Counted from the stretch's first letter, positions 16,761-25,244 are shown. The stretch: DNA of 64,000 nucleotides from Sphingobium sp. AP50 (GCF_900109095.1 NZ_FNYZ01000001.1:1116001-1180000), one strand, 5' to 3'. Made by a program: numbers and translations. Notes: generated from the letters alone by a model not told the origin.

Positions 16761-17765
16761 ATGGCGGAAAAATTTGCGGTGCCACAGGATATGACGGCGA
16801 TCGGCATCGCCGCGCCGGGCGGTCCCGAAGCATTGGTGCCCGAAACGCGACCGGTTCCGGTTCCGGGGCCGGGCGAGGTGCTGATCAAGGTTACCGCGGC
16901 GGGCGTGAACCGGCCCGACGTGCTGCAACGGCAGGGCAAATATCCGCCGCCGCCGGGCGCTTCCGACATTCCGGGGCTGGAAGTGGCCGGCACCATTGTC
17001 GCGGCCGGGAGCGGCGTCGACATGCTGATCGGGCAGAAGGTGTGCGCGCTGCTGGCGGGCGGGGGCTATGCTGAGTATGCGGTGGCGCCTGCGGGGCAAT
17101 GCCTGCCGGTGCCTGATGATTATGATCTGGCCGAGGCGGCGGGGCTGCCCGAGACGCTGTTTACTGTTTGGACGAACCTGTTCGAGCGCGCCTATGCCGT
17201 GGAGGGCGACATAGTGCTGGTCCATGGCGGCACCAGCGGCATCGGCACGATGGCGATCCGCCTGTGCAACCTGTTCGGCGTGACCATCATCGTCACTTGC
17301 GGGTCGGACGAGAAATGCGCGCAGGCGAAGGACTGGGGCGCGGATCATGCGATCAATTACAAGACCCAGGATTATGTCGAGGAAGTGAAGCGGATCACCG
17401 GTGGGCAGGGATGTCAGGCGGTGCTGGACATGGTGGGCGGCGATTATGTGCCGCGCAATCTGGACTGTCTGGCCGAGGATGGGCGGCATGTGTCGATCGC
17501 CGTGCTGGGCGGGGCGAAGACGAGCCTGTTCATCCCGGCGGTGATGACGAAGCGGTTGACCATCACCGGATCGACGCTGCGCGCGCGGTCGAGCGGGTTC
17601 AAGAGCCTGGTCGCGGATGAACTGATGCGGACCGTGTGGAGCTTCGTGGGCGAAGGGAAGTTGCGGCCGGCGATGGATCAGCGGTTTGCTCTGGTCGATG
17701 CGGCGAAAGCGCACGCGCGGATGGATGCGGGCGAGCATTTCGGGAAGATCGTGCTGGTGGTTTGA
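16761..17765 (+). CDS. NAD(P)H:quinone oxidoreductase, PIG3-type MDR family
   Basis: A 334-residue medium-chain dehydrogenase/reductase. The N-terminal GroES-like domain shows GEVLIKVTAAGVNRPDVLQR and GKYPPPPGASDIPGLEVAG, typical of the PIG3/TP53I3 subgroup that lacks zinc. The Rossmann domain has VLVHGGTSGIGTMAIRL for NAD(P) binding. The C-terminal segment MDQRFALVDAAKAHARMDAG, then EHFGKIVL, closes the family pattern. It reduces quinones, likely with NADPH. Divergent from the DUF1192 gene and followed closely by a membrane-protein gene. Confidence 0.92.
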   Translation: MAEKFAVPQDMTAIGIAAPGGPEALVPETRPVPVPGPGEVLIKVTAAGVNRPDVLQRQGKYPPPPGASDIPGLEVAGTIVAAGSGVDMLIGQKVCALLAGGGYAEYAVAPAGQCLPVPDDYDLAEAAGLPETLFTVWTNLFERAYAVEGDIVLVHGGTSGIGTMAIRLCNLFGVTIIVTCGSDEKCAQAKDWGADHAINYKTQDYVEEVKRITGGQGCQAVLDMVGGDYVPRNLDCLAEDGRHVSIAVLGGAKTSLFIPAVMTKRLTITGSTLRARSSGFKSLVADELMRTVWSFVGEGKLRPAMDQRFALVDAAKAHARMDAGEHFGKIVLVV

Positions 17766-17777
17766 GGGGGACGGCGC

Positions 17778-18179
17778 ATGAGAACCAATTGGCGTTGGCT
17801 GGCATGGCAAGTTGGTCTTCCGTTGGGTGGGCCGATCATTCTTTCAGCATTATTCGTTCTTTTCTGGTGGACGCTCAATGGCACCTTTCAACCACGGTGG
17901 GATGTCGTTTTAGATATCACCCCCTGGGCGTTGACATTTTATGCGCTGACATTGATCGCCACGGCTTTGCGGGAGCTCTGGCCCCGTTACGTTGAGCATC
18001 CTGCGCTATTCATTTGGCTGGCTATCCTGGCTGGGATCATCATCGTCTATTATGCGTTTATGGTGATCGTCCGGCACCAAAAGGCTTTCGTTCCTGCTCC
18101 ATCAGTCTATATCGTTACCGCCATTCTTTTATGTGCGTCTATTTATGTCTGCCATCAGGCCGATAATCGCTCCCGCTAA
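17778..18179 (+). CDS. Four-helix membrane protein, hypothetical
   Basis: A 133-residue protein starting 12 bp after the quinone oxidoreductase stop with GAGGGGGACG upstream. Four hydrophobic segments are visible: QVGLPLGGPIILSALFVLFW, LTFYALTLIATALREL, FIWLAILAGIIIVYYAFM and VYIVTAILLCASIYVC. I do not recognise the family. Lower GC and mixed codons than neighbours. It may be co-transcribed with the oxidoreductase. Confidence 0.65.
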   Translation: MRTNWRWLAWQVGLPLGGPIILSALFVLFWWTLNGTFQPRWDVVLDITPWALTFYALTLIATALRELWPRYVEHPALFIWLAILAGIIIVYYAFMVIVRHQKAFVPAPSVYIVTAILLCASIYVCHQADNRSR

Positions 18180-18192
18180 GATCGGATAGAAG

Positions 18193-18402
18193 ATGAACTA
18201 TATGGATCAGCAGATTGTAGCGGTTGAAGCAAACGAGGCTCGGTCTGAGCAATTGTCTTCTGGTCTGGCAGGCGGTGCTGCACTTGGGGCTGTCGTGGGG
18301 CTGATCGTTGCGCCTGCGGCACCTGTCGCTATTTTGGCAGGTAGTGCAATCAGTAGTGCGTTGGGTGGTTTAATTACGCGATTCCTGTCACGTAATCGCT
18401 GA
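18193..18402 (+). CDS. Small glycine-zipper-type hydrophobic protein
   Basis: A 69-residue protein starting at ATG 18193 (MNYMDQQIVAVEANEAR; an ATG at 18202 is also in frame). The middle is a long Gly/Ala-rich hydrophobic stretch (LAGGAALGAVVGLIVAPAAP, AILAGSAISSALGGLI), ending with a basic FLSRNR. Such glycine zippers insert in membranes or oligomerise. Function unknown. It follows the four-helix protein by 13 bp and may share its transcript. Confidence 0.55.
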   Translation: MNYMDQQIVAVEANEARSEQLSSGLAGGAALGAVVGLIVAPAAPVAILAGSAISSALGGLITRFLSRNR

Positions 18403-18518
18403 GAGATTGACCAAAAACCCCCGGAAACCGTAGCATTTCCGTCATATTCCCTTCGGAACTGTAACATTGCGGGCTTAAGGAATCGCTCCCGAGGACATTG
18501 ATCTTTGGGGATCGCAGC

Positions 18519-19391
18519 ATGAATGCCATTACGCGCCTGCCCTTTCTGGGCGAGCTGGAAGAGGGCGCGGACGATCGTTTCCATATCCCTGAGCGGGAAG
18601 GGCAACGGCGCCGCTATCGCACCATCTGGATTTCGGACATTCACCTTGGCACGCGCGGCTGCAATGCGGCGATGCTGATCGACTTTCTGGATAATGTGGA
18701 CAGCGACACCATCTATCTGGTGGGCGACATCATCGACGGATGGCGCTTGAAGAAGCGTTTCTACTGGCCTGCCAGCCACAATGACGTGGTGTGGCGCCTG
18801 ATGAAGCGGGCCAAGCGCGGCACGCGGGTCGTCTATATCCCCGGCAATCATGACGAGATGTTCCGGCAGTTCACTGGCATGAGCTTTGGCGGGGTGGAAA
18901 TCCGGCGCAAGGCGATCCACCAGACGGCGGATGGGCGCAAGCTGCTGGTGCTGCATGGCGATGAGTTCGATACGATCATGCTGGCGCATCGCTGGCTGGC
19001 CTTCGTCGGGGACGCGGCCTACACCACGCTGATGCGGCTGAATGTGGTCGTGAATGCGGTGCGGCAGCGGATGGGGCTGCCCTATTGGTCGCTGAGCAAG
19101 ATGGCCAAGCACAAGGTCAAGAATGCCGTGTCCTTCATCTCCCGCTTCGAGGAAGTGGTGGCGCATGAAGCCGGAACGCGCGGCGTCGACGGCGTGGTGT
19201 GTGGCCATATCCACAATGCCGAGATGCGCGAGATCGAGGGCATACAATATTATAATGATGGCGACTGGGTGGAGGGCTGCACCGCTCTGGTCGAGCATGG
19301 CGACGGGCAGATGGAAGTGCTGCACTGGGCCGACGAGATTGCCAAGCGGGAGCGGGACGAACTGGACGCCAAGGCGCGGATGGCGGCATAA
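18519..19391 (+). CDS. LpxH-like metallophosphoesterase (UDP-2,3-diacylglucosamine diphosphatase family)
   Basis: A 290-residue protein from ATG 18519. All calcineurin-type metal-binding blocks are present in order: SDIHLGTRG, GDIIDGW, GNHDE, HGDEFD and CGHIHNAEM. The spacing matches the LpxH-like branch common in alphaproteobacteria, which is distinct from genuine LpxH; in this group lipid A synthesis usually uses LpxI, so the substrate is uncertain. The downstream gene encodes a GT4 glycosyltransferase; the pair is often neighbours in related genomes (recollection), suggesting glycolipid metabolism. A 143-bp repeat separates the two genes. Confidence 0.88.
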   Translation: MNAITRLPFLGELEEGADDRFHIPEREGQRRRYRTIWISDIHLGTRGCNAAMLIDFLDNVDSDTIYLVGDIIDGWRLKKRFYWPASHNDVVWRLMKRAKRGTRVVYIPGNHDEMFRQFTGMSFGGVEIRRKAIHQTADGRKLLVLHGDEFDTIMLAHRWLAFVGDAAYTTLMRLNVVVNAVRQRMGLPYWSLSKMAKHKVKNAVSFISRFEEVVAHEAGTRGVDGVVCGHIHNAEMREIEGIQYYNDGDWVEGCTALVEHGDGQMEVLHWADEIAKRERDELDAKARMAA

Positions 19392-19394
19392 ATC

Positions 19395-19537
19395 CCGTTC
19401 GTCCTGAGTAGCCCCATCGACTGCTTGCCAAGGCAGGCGCTCAGGGCAGGCATTGAGCGAAGCCGAAATGGCGTATCGAAGGACAGGTGCTTCGATACGA
19501 GGCTTCGACAAGCTCAGCCTCTACTCAGCACGAACGG
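19395..19537. repeat. 143-bp inverted-repeat element, copy 1
   Basis: The ends are CCGTTCGTCCTGAGTAG (19395-19411) and CTACTCAGCACGAACGG (19521-19537), nearly perfect inverted repeats. Inner palindromes include GCCAAGGCAGGCGCTCAGG and GCTTCGATACGAGGCTTCG. A copy of identical length lies at 48671-48813 with about 90 percent identity by eye. It has no credible open frame, so it looks like a non-autonomous mobile unit or long structured repeat. Confidence 0.85.
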
Positions 19538-19579
19538 CTTCATTTTGATCGGGCGGGTTCTCAGTCGTCGGGAGCCGTC

Positions 19580-20638
19580 ATGACGGAGCATCATCCAATG
19601 CGCATAGCGATCGTTACCGATGCCTGGTCGCCGCAGGTCAATGGCGTGGTGCGGACGTTGCAGACGATCCGGGGCGAACTGGAGCGGATGGGGCATGTGG
19701 TCGAGGTGATCTCGCCCGACCTTTATGGCTCCATTCCCTGTCCGACCTATCCCGAAATCCGGCTGGCGCTGGTGCGGCCGGGCGTGGTGGGGCAGGCGAT
19801 CGCGGCGTTTCGGCCCGATGCGGTGCATCTGGCAACCGAAGGGCCGCTCTGTCTGGCGGCGCGGCGATGGTGCCTGCGCGGCGGGGTGCCGTTCACCACG
19901 GCCTATCATACCCATTTTCCCGATTATGTGGCGCAGCGGACCGGCCTGCCTGCCGCCTGGTTCTGGCGCTATATCCGCTGGTTCCATGGGCCGGCGCAGG
20001 CGGTGCTGGTGTCGACCCGGTCGGTGCGCGAGCAGTTGCGCGCCCATGGCCTGCCCAAGGTGCGGCCGTGGGGGCGGGGGGTGGATCTGTCCGCCTTCAC
20101 GCCCGATGCGGAGGCACCGGCGGTTTTTGCCGATCTGCCCCGGCCGATCATGCTCTACGTCGGGCGCGTGGCGGTCGAGAAGAATCTGGAGGCGTTTCTG
20201 GCCACCGATCATCCGGGCACCAAGGTCGTGGTGGGCGACGGGCCAGCGCGCGCGGCGCTGGAGCGCGCCTACCCGCAGGCGCGCTTTCTGGGGTCGATGT
20301 TCGGCACGGAACTGGCGGGGGCCTATGCCGGGGCGGACGTGTTCGTCTTCCCCAGCCGCACCGATACGTTCGGGCTGGTGATGATCGAGGCGCTGGCCTG
20401 CGGTACGCCGGTCGCGGCCTATCCGGTAACGGGGCCGGTCGATATCGTGACATCGGAGACGGGTGCGCTTTCGGAGGATCTGGGCGCGGCGATCACGCAG
20501 GCGCTGTCCTGCGACCGGGCGGCCTGTGCTGCCTATGGCCGCAGTTTCAGCTGGGATCGCAGCGCGCGCGAGTTTCTGTCGGGCCTGCACGCGATCGACC
20601 CGGAGGTCATGGCCGATGTTCTGGAAAGCGCGGCCTGA
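19580..20638 (+). CDS. GT4 family glycosyltransferase (SqdX/MgtA-like)
   Basis: A 352-residue protein; ATG 19580 follows GGGAGCC, and a second start at 19598 (MRIAIVTDAWSP) is possible. The N-terminal Rossmann half has MRIAIVTDAWSPQVNGVVRT, the signature of GT4 enzymes that glycosylate lipids such as SqdX or mannosyltransferases. The C-terminal half has MLYVGRVAVEKNLEAFL and the donor motif FPSRTDTFGLVMIEALACG (E-x7-E). It probably transfers a sugar from a nucleotide donor to a diacylglycerol-type or phospholipid acceptor on the inner membrane. No signal or transmembrane segment. A 19-bp tandem duplication covers its stop codon. Confidence 0.88.
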   Translation: MTEHHPMRIAIVTDAWSPQVNGVVRTLQTIRGELERMGHVVEVISPDLYGSIPCPTYPEIRLALVRPGVVGQAIAAFRPDAVHLATEGPLCLAARRWCLRGGVPFTTAYHTHFPDYVAQRTGLPAAWFWRYIRWFHGPAQAVLVSTRSVREQLRAHGLPKVRPWGRGVDLSAFTPDAEAPAVFADLPRPIMLYVGRVAVEKNLEAFLATDHPGTKVVVGDGPARAALERAYPQARFLGSMFGTELAGAYAGADVFVFPSRTDTFGLVMIEALACGTPVAAYPVTGPVDIVTSETGALSEDLGAAITQALSCDRAACAAYGRSFSWDRSAREFLSGLHAIDPEVMADVLESAA

Positions 20639-20669
20639 CGCTTTTCCCAAGGCCTGACGCTTTTCCCAA
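20632..20669. repeat. 19-bp perfect tandem duplication at a stop codon
   Basis: GGCCTGACGCTTTTCCCAA occurs at 20632-20650 and again at 20651-20669. The first copy holds the TGA stop of the glycosyltransferase. A recent slippage event is likely. Confidence 0.9.
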
Positions 20670-20717
20670 GGATTCTGTTGCCGGATGCGGCGGGATGTTC
20701 TATCTCTGATCCGTCGT

Positions 20718-20738
20718 GGCCGCCCTGCTTGGGCGGCC
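20718..20738 (+). terminator. Hairpin ahead of trcR, terminator or leader structure
   Basis: GGCCGCCC (20718-20725) and GGGCGGCC (20731-20738) form a perfect 8-bp stem with a 5-nt loop. The following sequence CTTATCGTTTTT has only an interrupted T tract. It may end the glycosyltransferase transcript or lie in the trcR leader. Confidence 0.6.
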
Positions 20739-20768
20739 CTTATCGTTTTTACGCCGGAGAAGACCCCC

Positions 20769-21467
20769 GTGTCCCAGCCTCTCATGCCCCACGCGACCGC
20801 CAGCTGGCTGGTCGACAACAGCGCTCTGAGCTTTGACCAGATCGCGGAATTCTGTGGGCTCCACATCCTGGAAGTGCAGGCGATCGCCGATGACACCGCC
20901 AGCATCAAATATACCGGCCGCGATCCGGTGCGCGCCCATGAAATCACCATGGATGAAATCCACAAGGGCGAAAGCAACCCCGATTACAAGCTGAAGATGC
21001 TGAAGGGCCCCGAGCCGGTCCGTCGCACCAAGGGGCCGCGCTACACCCCGGTCAGCAAGCGTCAGGACAAGCCGGACGGCATCGCCTGGATTCTGCGCAA
21101 CCATCCGGAGATTTCGGACGGCGCGATCGGCAAGCTGATCGGCACCACGCGCACGACCATCGCGGCGATCCGCGACCGCACCCACTGGAACATCAGCAAC
21201 ATCACGCCCAAGGACCCGGTGACGCTGGGCCTGTGTTCGCAGCGCGAACTGGACGGTCTGGTGACCAAGGCCGCGAAGAAGGCGGGCATCGAGGCGCCGA
21301 CCGATTCGCGTCTGGATGGCGACCGTGAGGCGCTGATCAACGAGCTGCGCCGCGAGCGCGACGACGCCGCGCGCCGCGCGGAGGATGCGCTCAAGAGCGA
21401 GTCCGTCTTCATTTCCGGCAGTGCCACGATCCTGGACCCGTTCGGCGGGAACAAGGGCGAGGCGTGA
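20769..21467 (+). CDS. trcR: Cell-cycle transcriptional regulator TrcR (DUF1013)
   Basis: A 232-residue protein. The GTG at 20769 is chosen because known relatives begin MSQPLMPHATASWLVDN; an ATG at 20784 would remove SQPL. The N-terminal half includes LSFDQIAEFCGLHILEVQAI, a helix-turn-helix-like unit, and NHPEISDGAIGKLIGTTRTT contains a second. The C-terminal part is a charged coiled-coil region (EALINELRRERDDAARRAED). TrcR homologues in Caulobacter and Rhizobium bind RNA polymerase or DNA and affect cell-cycle gene expression. The protein is restricted to alphaproteobacteria. It has its own strong terminator. Confidence 0.92.
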   Translation: MSQPLMPHATASWLVDNSALSFDQIAEFCGLHILEVQAIADDTASIKYTGRDPVRAHEITMDEIHKGESNPDYKLKMLKGPEPVRRTKGPRYTPVSKRQDKPDGIAWILRNHPEISDGAIGKLIGTTRTTIAAIRDRTHWNISNITPKDPVTLGLCSQRELDGLVTKAAKKAGIEAPTDSRLDGDREALINELRRERDDAARRAEDALKSESVFISGSATILDPFGGNKGEA

Positions 21468-21521
21468 TGCCGTAGCGTCATCGGCGGCTTGTTCTAAGTC
21501 GCTGCGATGCAGCAATTTTAA

Positions 21522-21554
21522 GGGCCGCGCCGGCATTTCGGCGCGGCCCTTTTT
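21522..21554 (+). terminator. Rho-independent terminator of trcR
   Basis: GGGCCGCGCCG (21522-21532) pairs perfectly with CGGCGCGGCCC (21539-21549) around a 6-nt loop, followed by five T. Confidence 0.92.
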
Positions 21555-21603
21555 GCGTTGGTTGACGCTTGCGTAAAGTGCGTCATGCCCATAGACTTCG
21601 GGC

Positions 21604-23310
21604 ATGGAGAAGATAGAAAAAATCTGGAGAGAGCGGTACCAGCACCCGTCGGGCTGGGACCAGACATTCACCCCGATGTCGATGGGAGAGATGGTGGAGA
21701 CAAGCGTCAAGGCGCATCCCCATGCCCCCATGATCGACTTCATGGGCCGAAAGTTCAGCTATGGCGAGATGCATGATCAGATCCGCCGTATCGCCTGTGG
21801 ATTGCAGGCGCGGGGGGTGAAGAAGGGCGACCGGGTCGGCCTGTATCTGCCCAACACGCCCCATTATGTCGCGGCCTATTATGGCGCGCTGATGGCTGGC
21901 GCGATCGTCGTCAATTTCTCCCCCCTCTATACCGCCGCCGAACTGGAGCATCAGGTCGAGGATAGCGGCACGAAGATCCTGTTCACTTTGTCGGCCAAGG
22001 CGCTGTTGCCGACCGCGCTCAAGGTGCTGGAGGAAAGCACGCTGGAGACGCTGATCGTCGGATCGGTCGCCGAGGTGCTGTCGCCGGTAAAGTCGCTGCT
22101 GTTCCGCTGGTTCAAGGCGAGCGAATGCACGCCGCTGCCCGATGATCCGCGCGTGATCCGCTATGATCGCTTCATGGCGAACAAGGGCGATTGCGCGGTG
22201 GCGCAGATCGACCCGGTCAATGACATCGCGCTGCTGCAATATACCGGCGGCACCACGGGCACGCCCAAAGGGGCGATGCTGACGCACCAGAATCTGACCG
22301 CCAATGCGCGGCAGGCGCAGGCGATCGATCCGCACGCCAATGAGGCCGACCGGATCATCGCGGTGCTGCCTTTCTTTCATGTGTTCGCCAATACCTGCAC
22401 GCTCAACCGCACTGTCATCAATGGCGGCGAGATGGTGATGCTGCCCCGCTTCGACGCGGCGCAGGTGCTGGCGGCGGTGCAACGGGTCAAGGCGACGTCG
22501 CTGCCGGGTGTGCCGACCATGTATCAGGCGCTGCTGGACCATCCCGCGATCCGCAATGTCGATTTCTCGTCGCTGCGGGCCTGCATTTCCGGCGGGGCGC
22601 CGCTGCCGCTGGAGGTGAAGCAGAAGTTCGAGGCGGCGACGGGCGCCAAGCTGATCGAGGGCTATGGCCTGACCGAAACCAGCCCGATCGTCTGTTCCAA
22701 TCCCTATGAAGGGCTGAACAAGACCGGGACGGTGGGACAGCCGGTGCCGGGCACGCGGGTCAAGCTGGTCGACCGGGAAGATCCCACGAAGCCGCCGCCG
22801 GAGGGCGAACCGGGCGAACTGCTCTTTGCTGGACCGCAAATCATGAAGGGCTATTGGAACCGGCCCGATGCGGACGCGCAGGTGTTCGTCGGCGAGTTTG
22901 TGCGCACCGGTGACGTGGGCATCATCGACGAGGACGGCTATGTGAAGATCGTCGACCGGCTGAAGGACATGATCGCGGTCGGCGGGTTCAAGGTGTTTCC
23001 GAGCCAGGTCGAAGCGGTTCTCTACCATCATCCGGCGGTCAAGGAGGCACTGGTGATCGGCGTGCCCGATCGGTACCGCGGTGAGCAGCCCAAGGCCTTC
23101 GTGACGCTGAACGAGGGCGCGGAGATTGACGGGCCGGGCCTGAAGGACTGGCTGAACCCGCAACTGGGCAAGCATGAACGGGTGTGTGAGGTGGAAGTGC
23201 GGCTGAACCTGCCCAAGACGCTGGTCGGCAAGCTGTCGCGCAAGGAACTGGTGGCCGAAGAGCGGGCGAAAGCGGAAGCCGCGAGCCAAGAGGCTGGAAC
23301 AGCGGCCTGA
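21604..23310 (+). CDS. Long-chain fatty acid-CoA ligase (AMP-binding)
   Basis: A 568-residue ANL-superfamily enzyme. The P-loop-like A3 motif is YTGGTTGTPKGAMLTH (near residue 215); A5 is YGLTETSPI; A7/A8 are RTGDVGIIDEDGY and IVDRLKDMIAVGGFKVFP; A10 lysine lies in LPKTLVGKLSRKEL. Its length and N-terminal linker (VETSVKAHPHAPMIDFMGRK) fit FadD-type acyl-CoA synthetases. It activates fatty acids through an acyl-adenylate for beta-oxidation or lipid synthesis. It is monocistronic, or cotranscribed with msrA 42 bp downstream. Confidence 0.92.
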   Translation: MEKIEKIWRERYQHPSGWDQTFTPMSMGEMVETSVKAHPHAPMIDFMGRKFSYGEMHDQIRRIACGLQARGVKKGDRVGLYLPNTPHYVAAYYGALMAGAIVVNFSPLYTAAELEHQVEDSGTKILFTLSAKALLPTALKVLEESTLETLIVGSVAEVLSPVKSLLFRWFKASECTPLPDDPRVIRYDRFMANKGDCAVAQIDPVNDIALLQYTGGTTGTPKGAMLTHQNLTANARQAQAIDPHANEADRIIAVLPFFHVFANTCTLNRTVINGGEMVMLPRFDAAQVLAAVQRVKATSLPGVPTMYQALLDHPAIRNVDFSSLRACISGGAPLPLEVKQKFEAATGAKLIEGYGLTETSPIVCSNPYEGLNKTGTVGQPVPGTRVKLVDREDPTKPPPEGEPGELLFAGPQIMKGYWNRPDADAQVFVGEFVRTGDVGIIDEDGYVKIVDRLKDMIAVGGFKVFPSQVEAVLYHHPAVKEALVIGVPDRYRGEQPKAFVTLNEGAEIDGPGLKDWLNPQLGKHERVCEVEVRLNLPKTLVGKLSRKELVAEERAKAEAASQEAGTAA

Positions 23311-23352
23311 TCCTCCCTATCTGTGCGGCCAAACACGGATAGGGAATGATCT

Positions 23353-23886
23353 ATGACGCAGGAAATCGCGACGCTGGCCGGGGGCTGCTTCTGGTGCACG
23401 GAGGCGGTCTATCAGAATCTGAAGGGCGTCGAGGGGGTGGAGAGCGGCTATATTGGCGGCAAGGTGCCCAACCCGACCTATGAGCAGGTCTGTTCGGGCG
23501 CGACCGATCATGCCGAGGCGATCCGCATCACCTATGACCCTTCGGTCATTAGCTATGCCGACCTGCTCGACATCTTCTTCGCGACGCATAATCCCACGAC
23601 GCTGAACCGGCAGGGCAATGATATCGGCACCCAATATCGGTCCGCCATCTTCCCCCATTCGGCGGAACAGGAAGCGGAAGCGCGCGCCGGGATCGAGCGG
23701 GCGCAGGCAGACCAGAACGACCCGATCGTCACTGCGATCGAGCCGGACGCGCCCTGGTATCCGGCGGAGGATTATCACCAGAAATATTGGGACCGGGTCG
23801 GCGACCAGAACCCCTATTGCATGGCGGTGATCCCGCCCAAGCTGGCCAAGCTGCGCAAGGGCTTTGCGGCGCGGATCGAAGGGTAA
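23353..23886 (+). CDS. msrA: Peptide methionine-S-sulfoxide reductase MsrA
   Basis: A 177-residue protein. The active-site GCFWC occurs at residues 11-15, where the first Cys is catalytic. Other family blocks are [36 protein letters not shown] and the substrate-binding [10 protein letters not shown] second Cys in NPYCMAVI is the likely resolving Cys. It repairs the S-epimer of oxidised Met, using thioredoxin. It follows the acyl-CoA ligase closely. Confidence 0.97.
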   Translation: MTQEIATLAGGCFWCTEAVYQNLKGVEGVESGYIGGKVPNPTYEQVCSGATDHAEAIRITYDPSVISYADLLDIFFATHNPTTLNRQGNDIGTQYRSAIFPHSAEQEAEARAGIERAQADQNDPIVTAIEPDAPWYPAEDYHQKYWDRVGDQNPYCMAVIPPKLAKLRKGFAARIEG

Positions 23887-23928
23887 GGGGGCTTTAAATC
23901 CTCTTCCAACGGTCCGTCCTGTTTTGTG

Positions 23929-23970
23929 GCGTCCTTAGTCGGTGGTTCATCTGAACCATGGTAAGGACGC
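23929..23970. promoter_or_regulatory. Nested palindrome upstream of a small lipoprotein gene
   Basis: Outer arms GCGTCCTTA (23929-23937) and TAAGGACGC (23962-23970) and inner arms GGTTCA (23944-23949) and TGAACC (23952-23957) nest in one 42-bp structure. It ends 28 bp before the start of the next gene. It has no T tract directly after it, so an operator or structured leader is as likely as a terminator for msrA. Confidence 0.55.
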
Positions 23971-23997
23971 GGCGAACCGATGGTCGGGGGACTGATG

Positions 23998-24261
23998 ATG
24001 AAGAAGATGATGCTGATCGCCGCGCCGATGCTGTTGCTGGCTTTGCCCGGTTGCGTGCGGACGGTGGCGAATGTGGTGACGGCGCCGGTGCGGGCCGGAT
24101 CGCAGGTGGTCGACTGGACGACGACGAGCCAAGAAGAGGCCGACCGCAATTATGGCCGCAAGATGCGCAAGCAGGAAGCGCGCGAAGGCAAGGAGCGGAA
24201 GAAAGCGGACAAGGAACGGCGCAAGCAGTGCCGCGAGGCCGGTTACGGTAATTGCGGTTGA
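23998..24261 (+). CDS. Small lipoprotein with charged C-terminus, hypothetical
   Basis: An 87-residue protein; ATG 23998 has GGGGG 7 nt upstream (the ATG three bases earlier is also possible). The start MKKMMLIAAPMLLLALPGC is a lipoprotein signal with lipobox ALPGC. A short hydrophobic segment VRTVANVVTAPVRAGSQVVD follows, then a highly charged helix (KMRKQEAREGKERKKADKER) and a Cys pair (RKQCREAGYGNC). Similar small proteins are common in sphingomonads; no function is known. Confidence 0.75.
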   Translation: MKKMMLIAAPMLLLALPGCVRTVANVVTAPVRAGSQVVDWTTTSQEEADRNYGRKMRKQEAREGKERKKADKERRKQCREAGYGNCG

Positions 24262-24290
24262 CGGATTGACCGCCCAGAGATCAGGCCGGA

Positions 24291-25244
24291 TCAGGCGGCC
24301 GCGCGTTTCAGCCGGTCGTTGATCGCGGCGCCTATCCCCTCGATCGGGATGGGCGCCACGGCGATGCGCGGCGTGGCGCTGGCATCGGCGATGTGCAGGG
24401 CGGCGAACAGATTGGCGGCGGCTTCCCGCAAATCGGCCTCCGGGCTGAGATTGATATGGCAGGGCATCAGCCCGAAACCGATCAGATATTCATCCTTCTC
24501 CGCGCGCAGCGCATCCAGCCGCACCGGCTTTGACGGGGCGTAATGGCTTTCGAGCTGGCCGGGCGCCTCGATCTTCGCGTCGCCGCCGGTCGTGACGGGC
24601 AGGCCGGTCGCTTCCTCCAGCATCGCGGCCGTCACTGGGCCGGGACGCAGCAGGCGGACGCGATCGGCTTCCGGCGCGGCAATGGTGGATTCCAGCCCCT
24701 CGCTGGTCGGACCTTCGTCCAAGATCATGCGAATTTTGCCATTCAGGCTGGCGAGCACATGTTCGGCGCGGGTCGGGCTGATCGATCCGCTGCGGTTGGC
24801 GGAGGGAGCGGCGAGGGGGCAACCGCTCTCGCGGATCAGCGCGCGCATCGCCGGATGAGCGGGCAGGCGCAGCGCCACGGTCGACAGACCGGCCATGACG
24901 AGCGGCGACAGGCCGCTGTCGGCGCGCACGGGCAACACCAGCGTCAGCGGGCCGGGCCAGAAGCGGTCGGCCAGCTTCGCGGCGACGGGCGAGAAATCCG
25001 CCAGCCTTTGCGCCATGTCGCGATCGGCGACATGGACGATCAGCGGGTTGAAGCTGGGCCGCCCCTTCGCGCTGTAGATGGCGGCGACCGCGCTGCTGTC
25101 GGTGGCGTCAGCGGCCAGGCCATAGACGGTTTCGGTGGGAACGGCGACCGGTTCCCCGGCGCGGATGAGCAGGGCCGCCTCCCGCAGCGCCTCAGCGCCA
25201 TAGGGGCAGGATCGGGTGGAAAAGGCTGATTGTGCGATAGTCAC
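24291..25244 (-). CDS. L-threonylcarbamoyladenylate synthase (TsaC/Sua5)
   Basis: A 317-residue protein started at GTG 25244; an ATG at 25307 would add 21 residues without family similarity. The N-terminal YrdC domain has GEPVAVPTETVYGLAADATD, KGRPSFNPLIVHV, WPGPLTLVLP and PLAAPSANRSGSISPT. The C-terminal Sua5 domain begins around GDAKIEAPGQLESHYAPSKP. It makes threonylcarbamoyl-AMP, the first step of the t6A37 modification of ANN-decoding tRNAs. It is divergent from the DUF815 gene. Confidence 0.93.
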   Translation of the reverse strand: MTIAQSAFSTRSCPYGAEALREAALLIRAGEPVAVPTETVYGLAADATDSSAVAAIYSAKGRPSFNPLIVHVADRDMAQRLADFSPVAAKLADRFWPGPLTLVLPVRADSGLSPLVMAGLSTVALRLPAHPAMRALIRESGCPLAAPSANRSGSISPTRAEHVLASLNGKIRMILDEGPTSEGLESTIAAPEADRVRLLRPGPVTAAMLEEATGLPVTTGGDAKIEAPGQLESHYAPSKPVRLDALRAEKDEYLIGFGLMPCHINLSPEADLREAAANLFAALHIADASATPRIAVAPIPIEGIGAAINDRLKRAAA

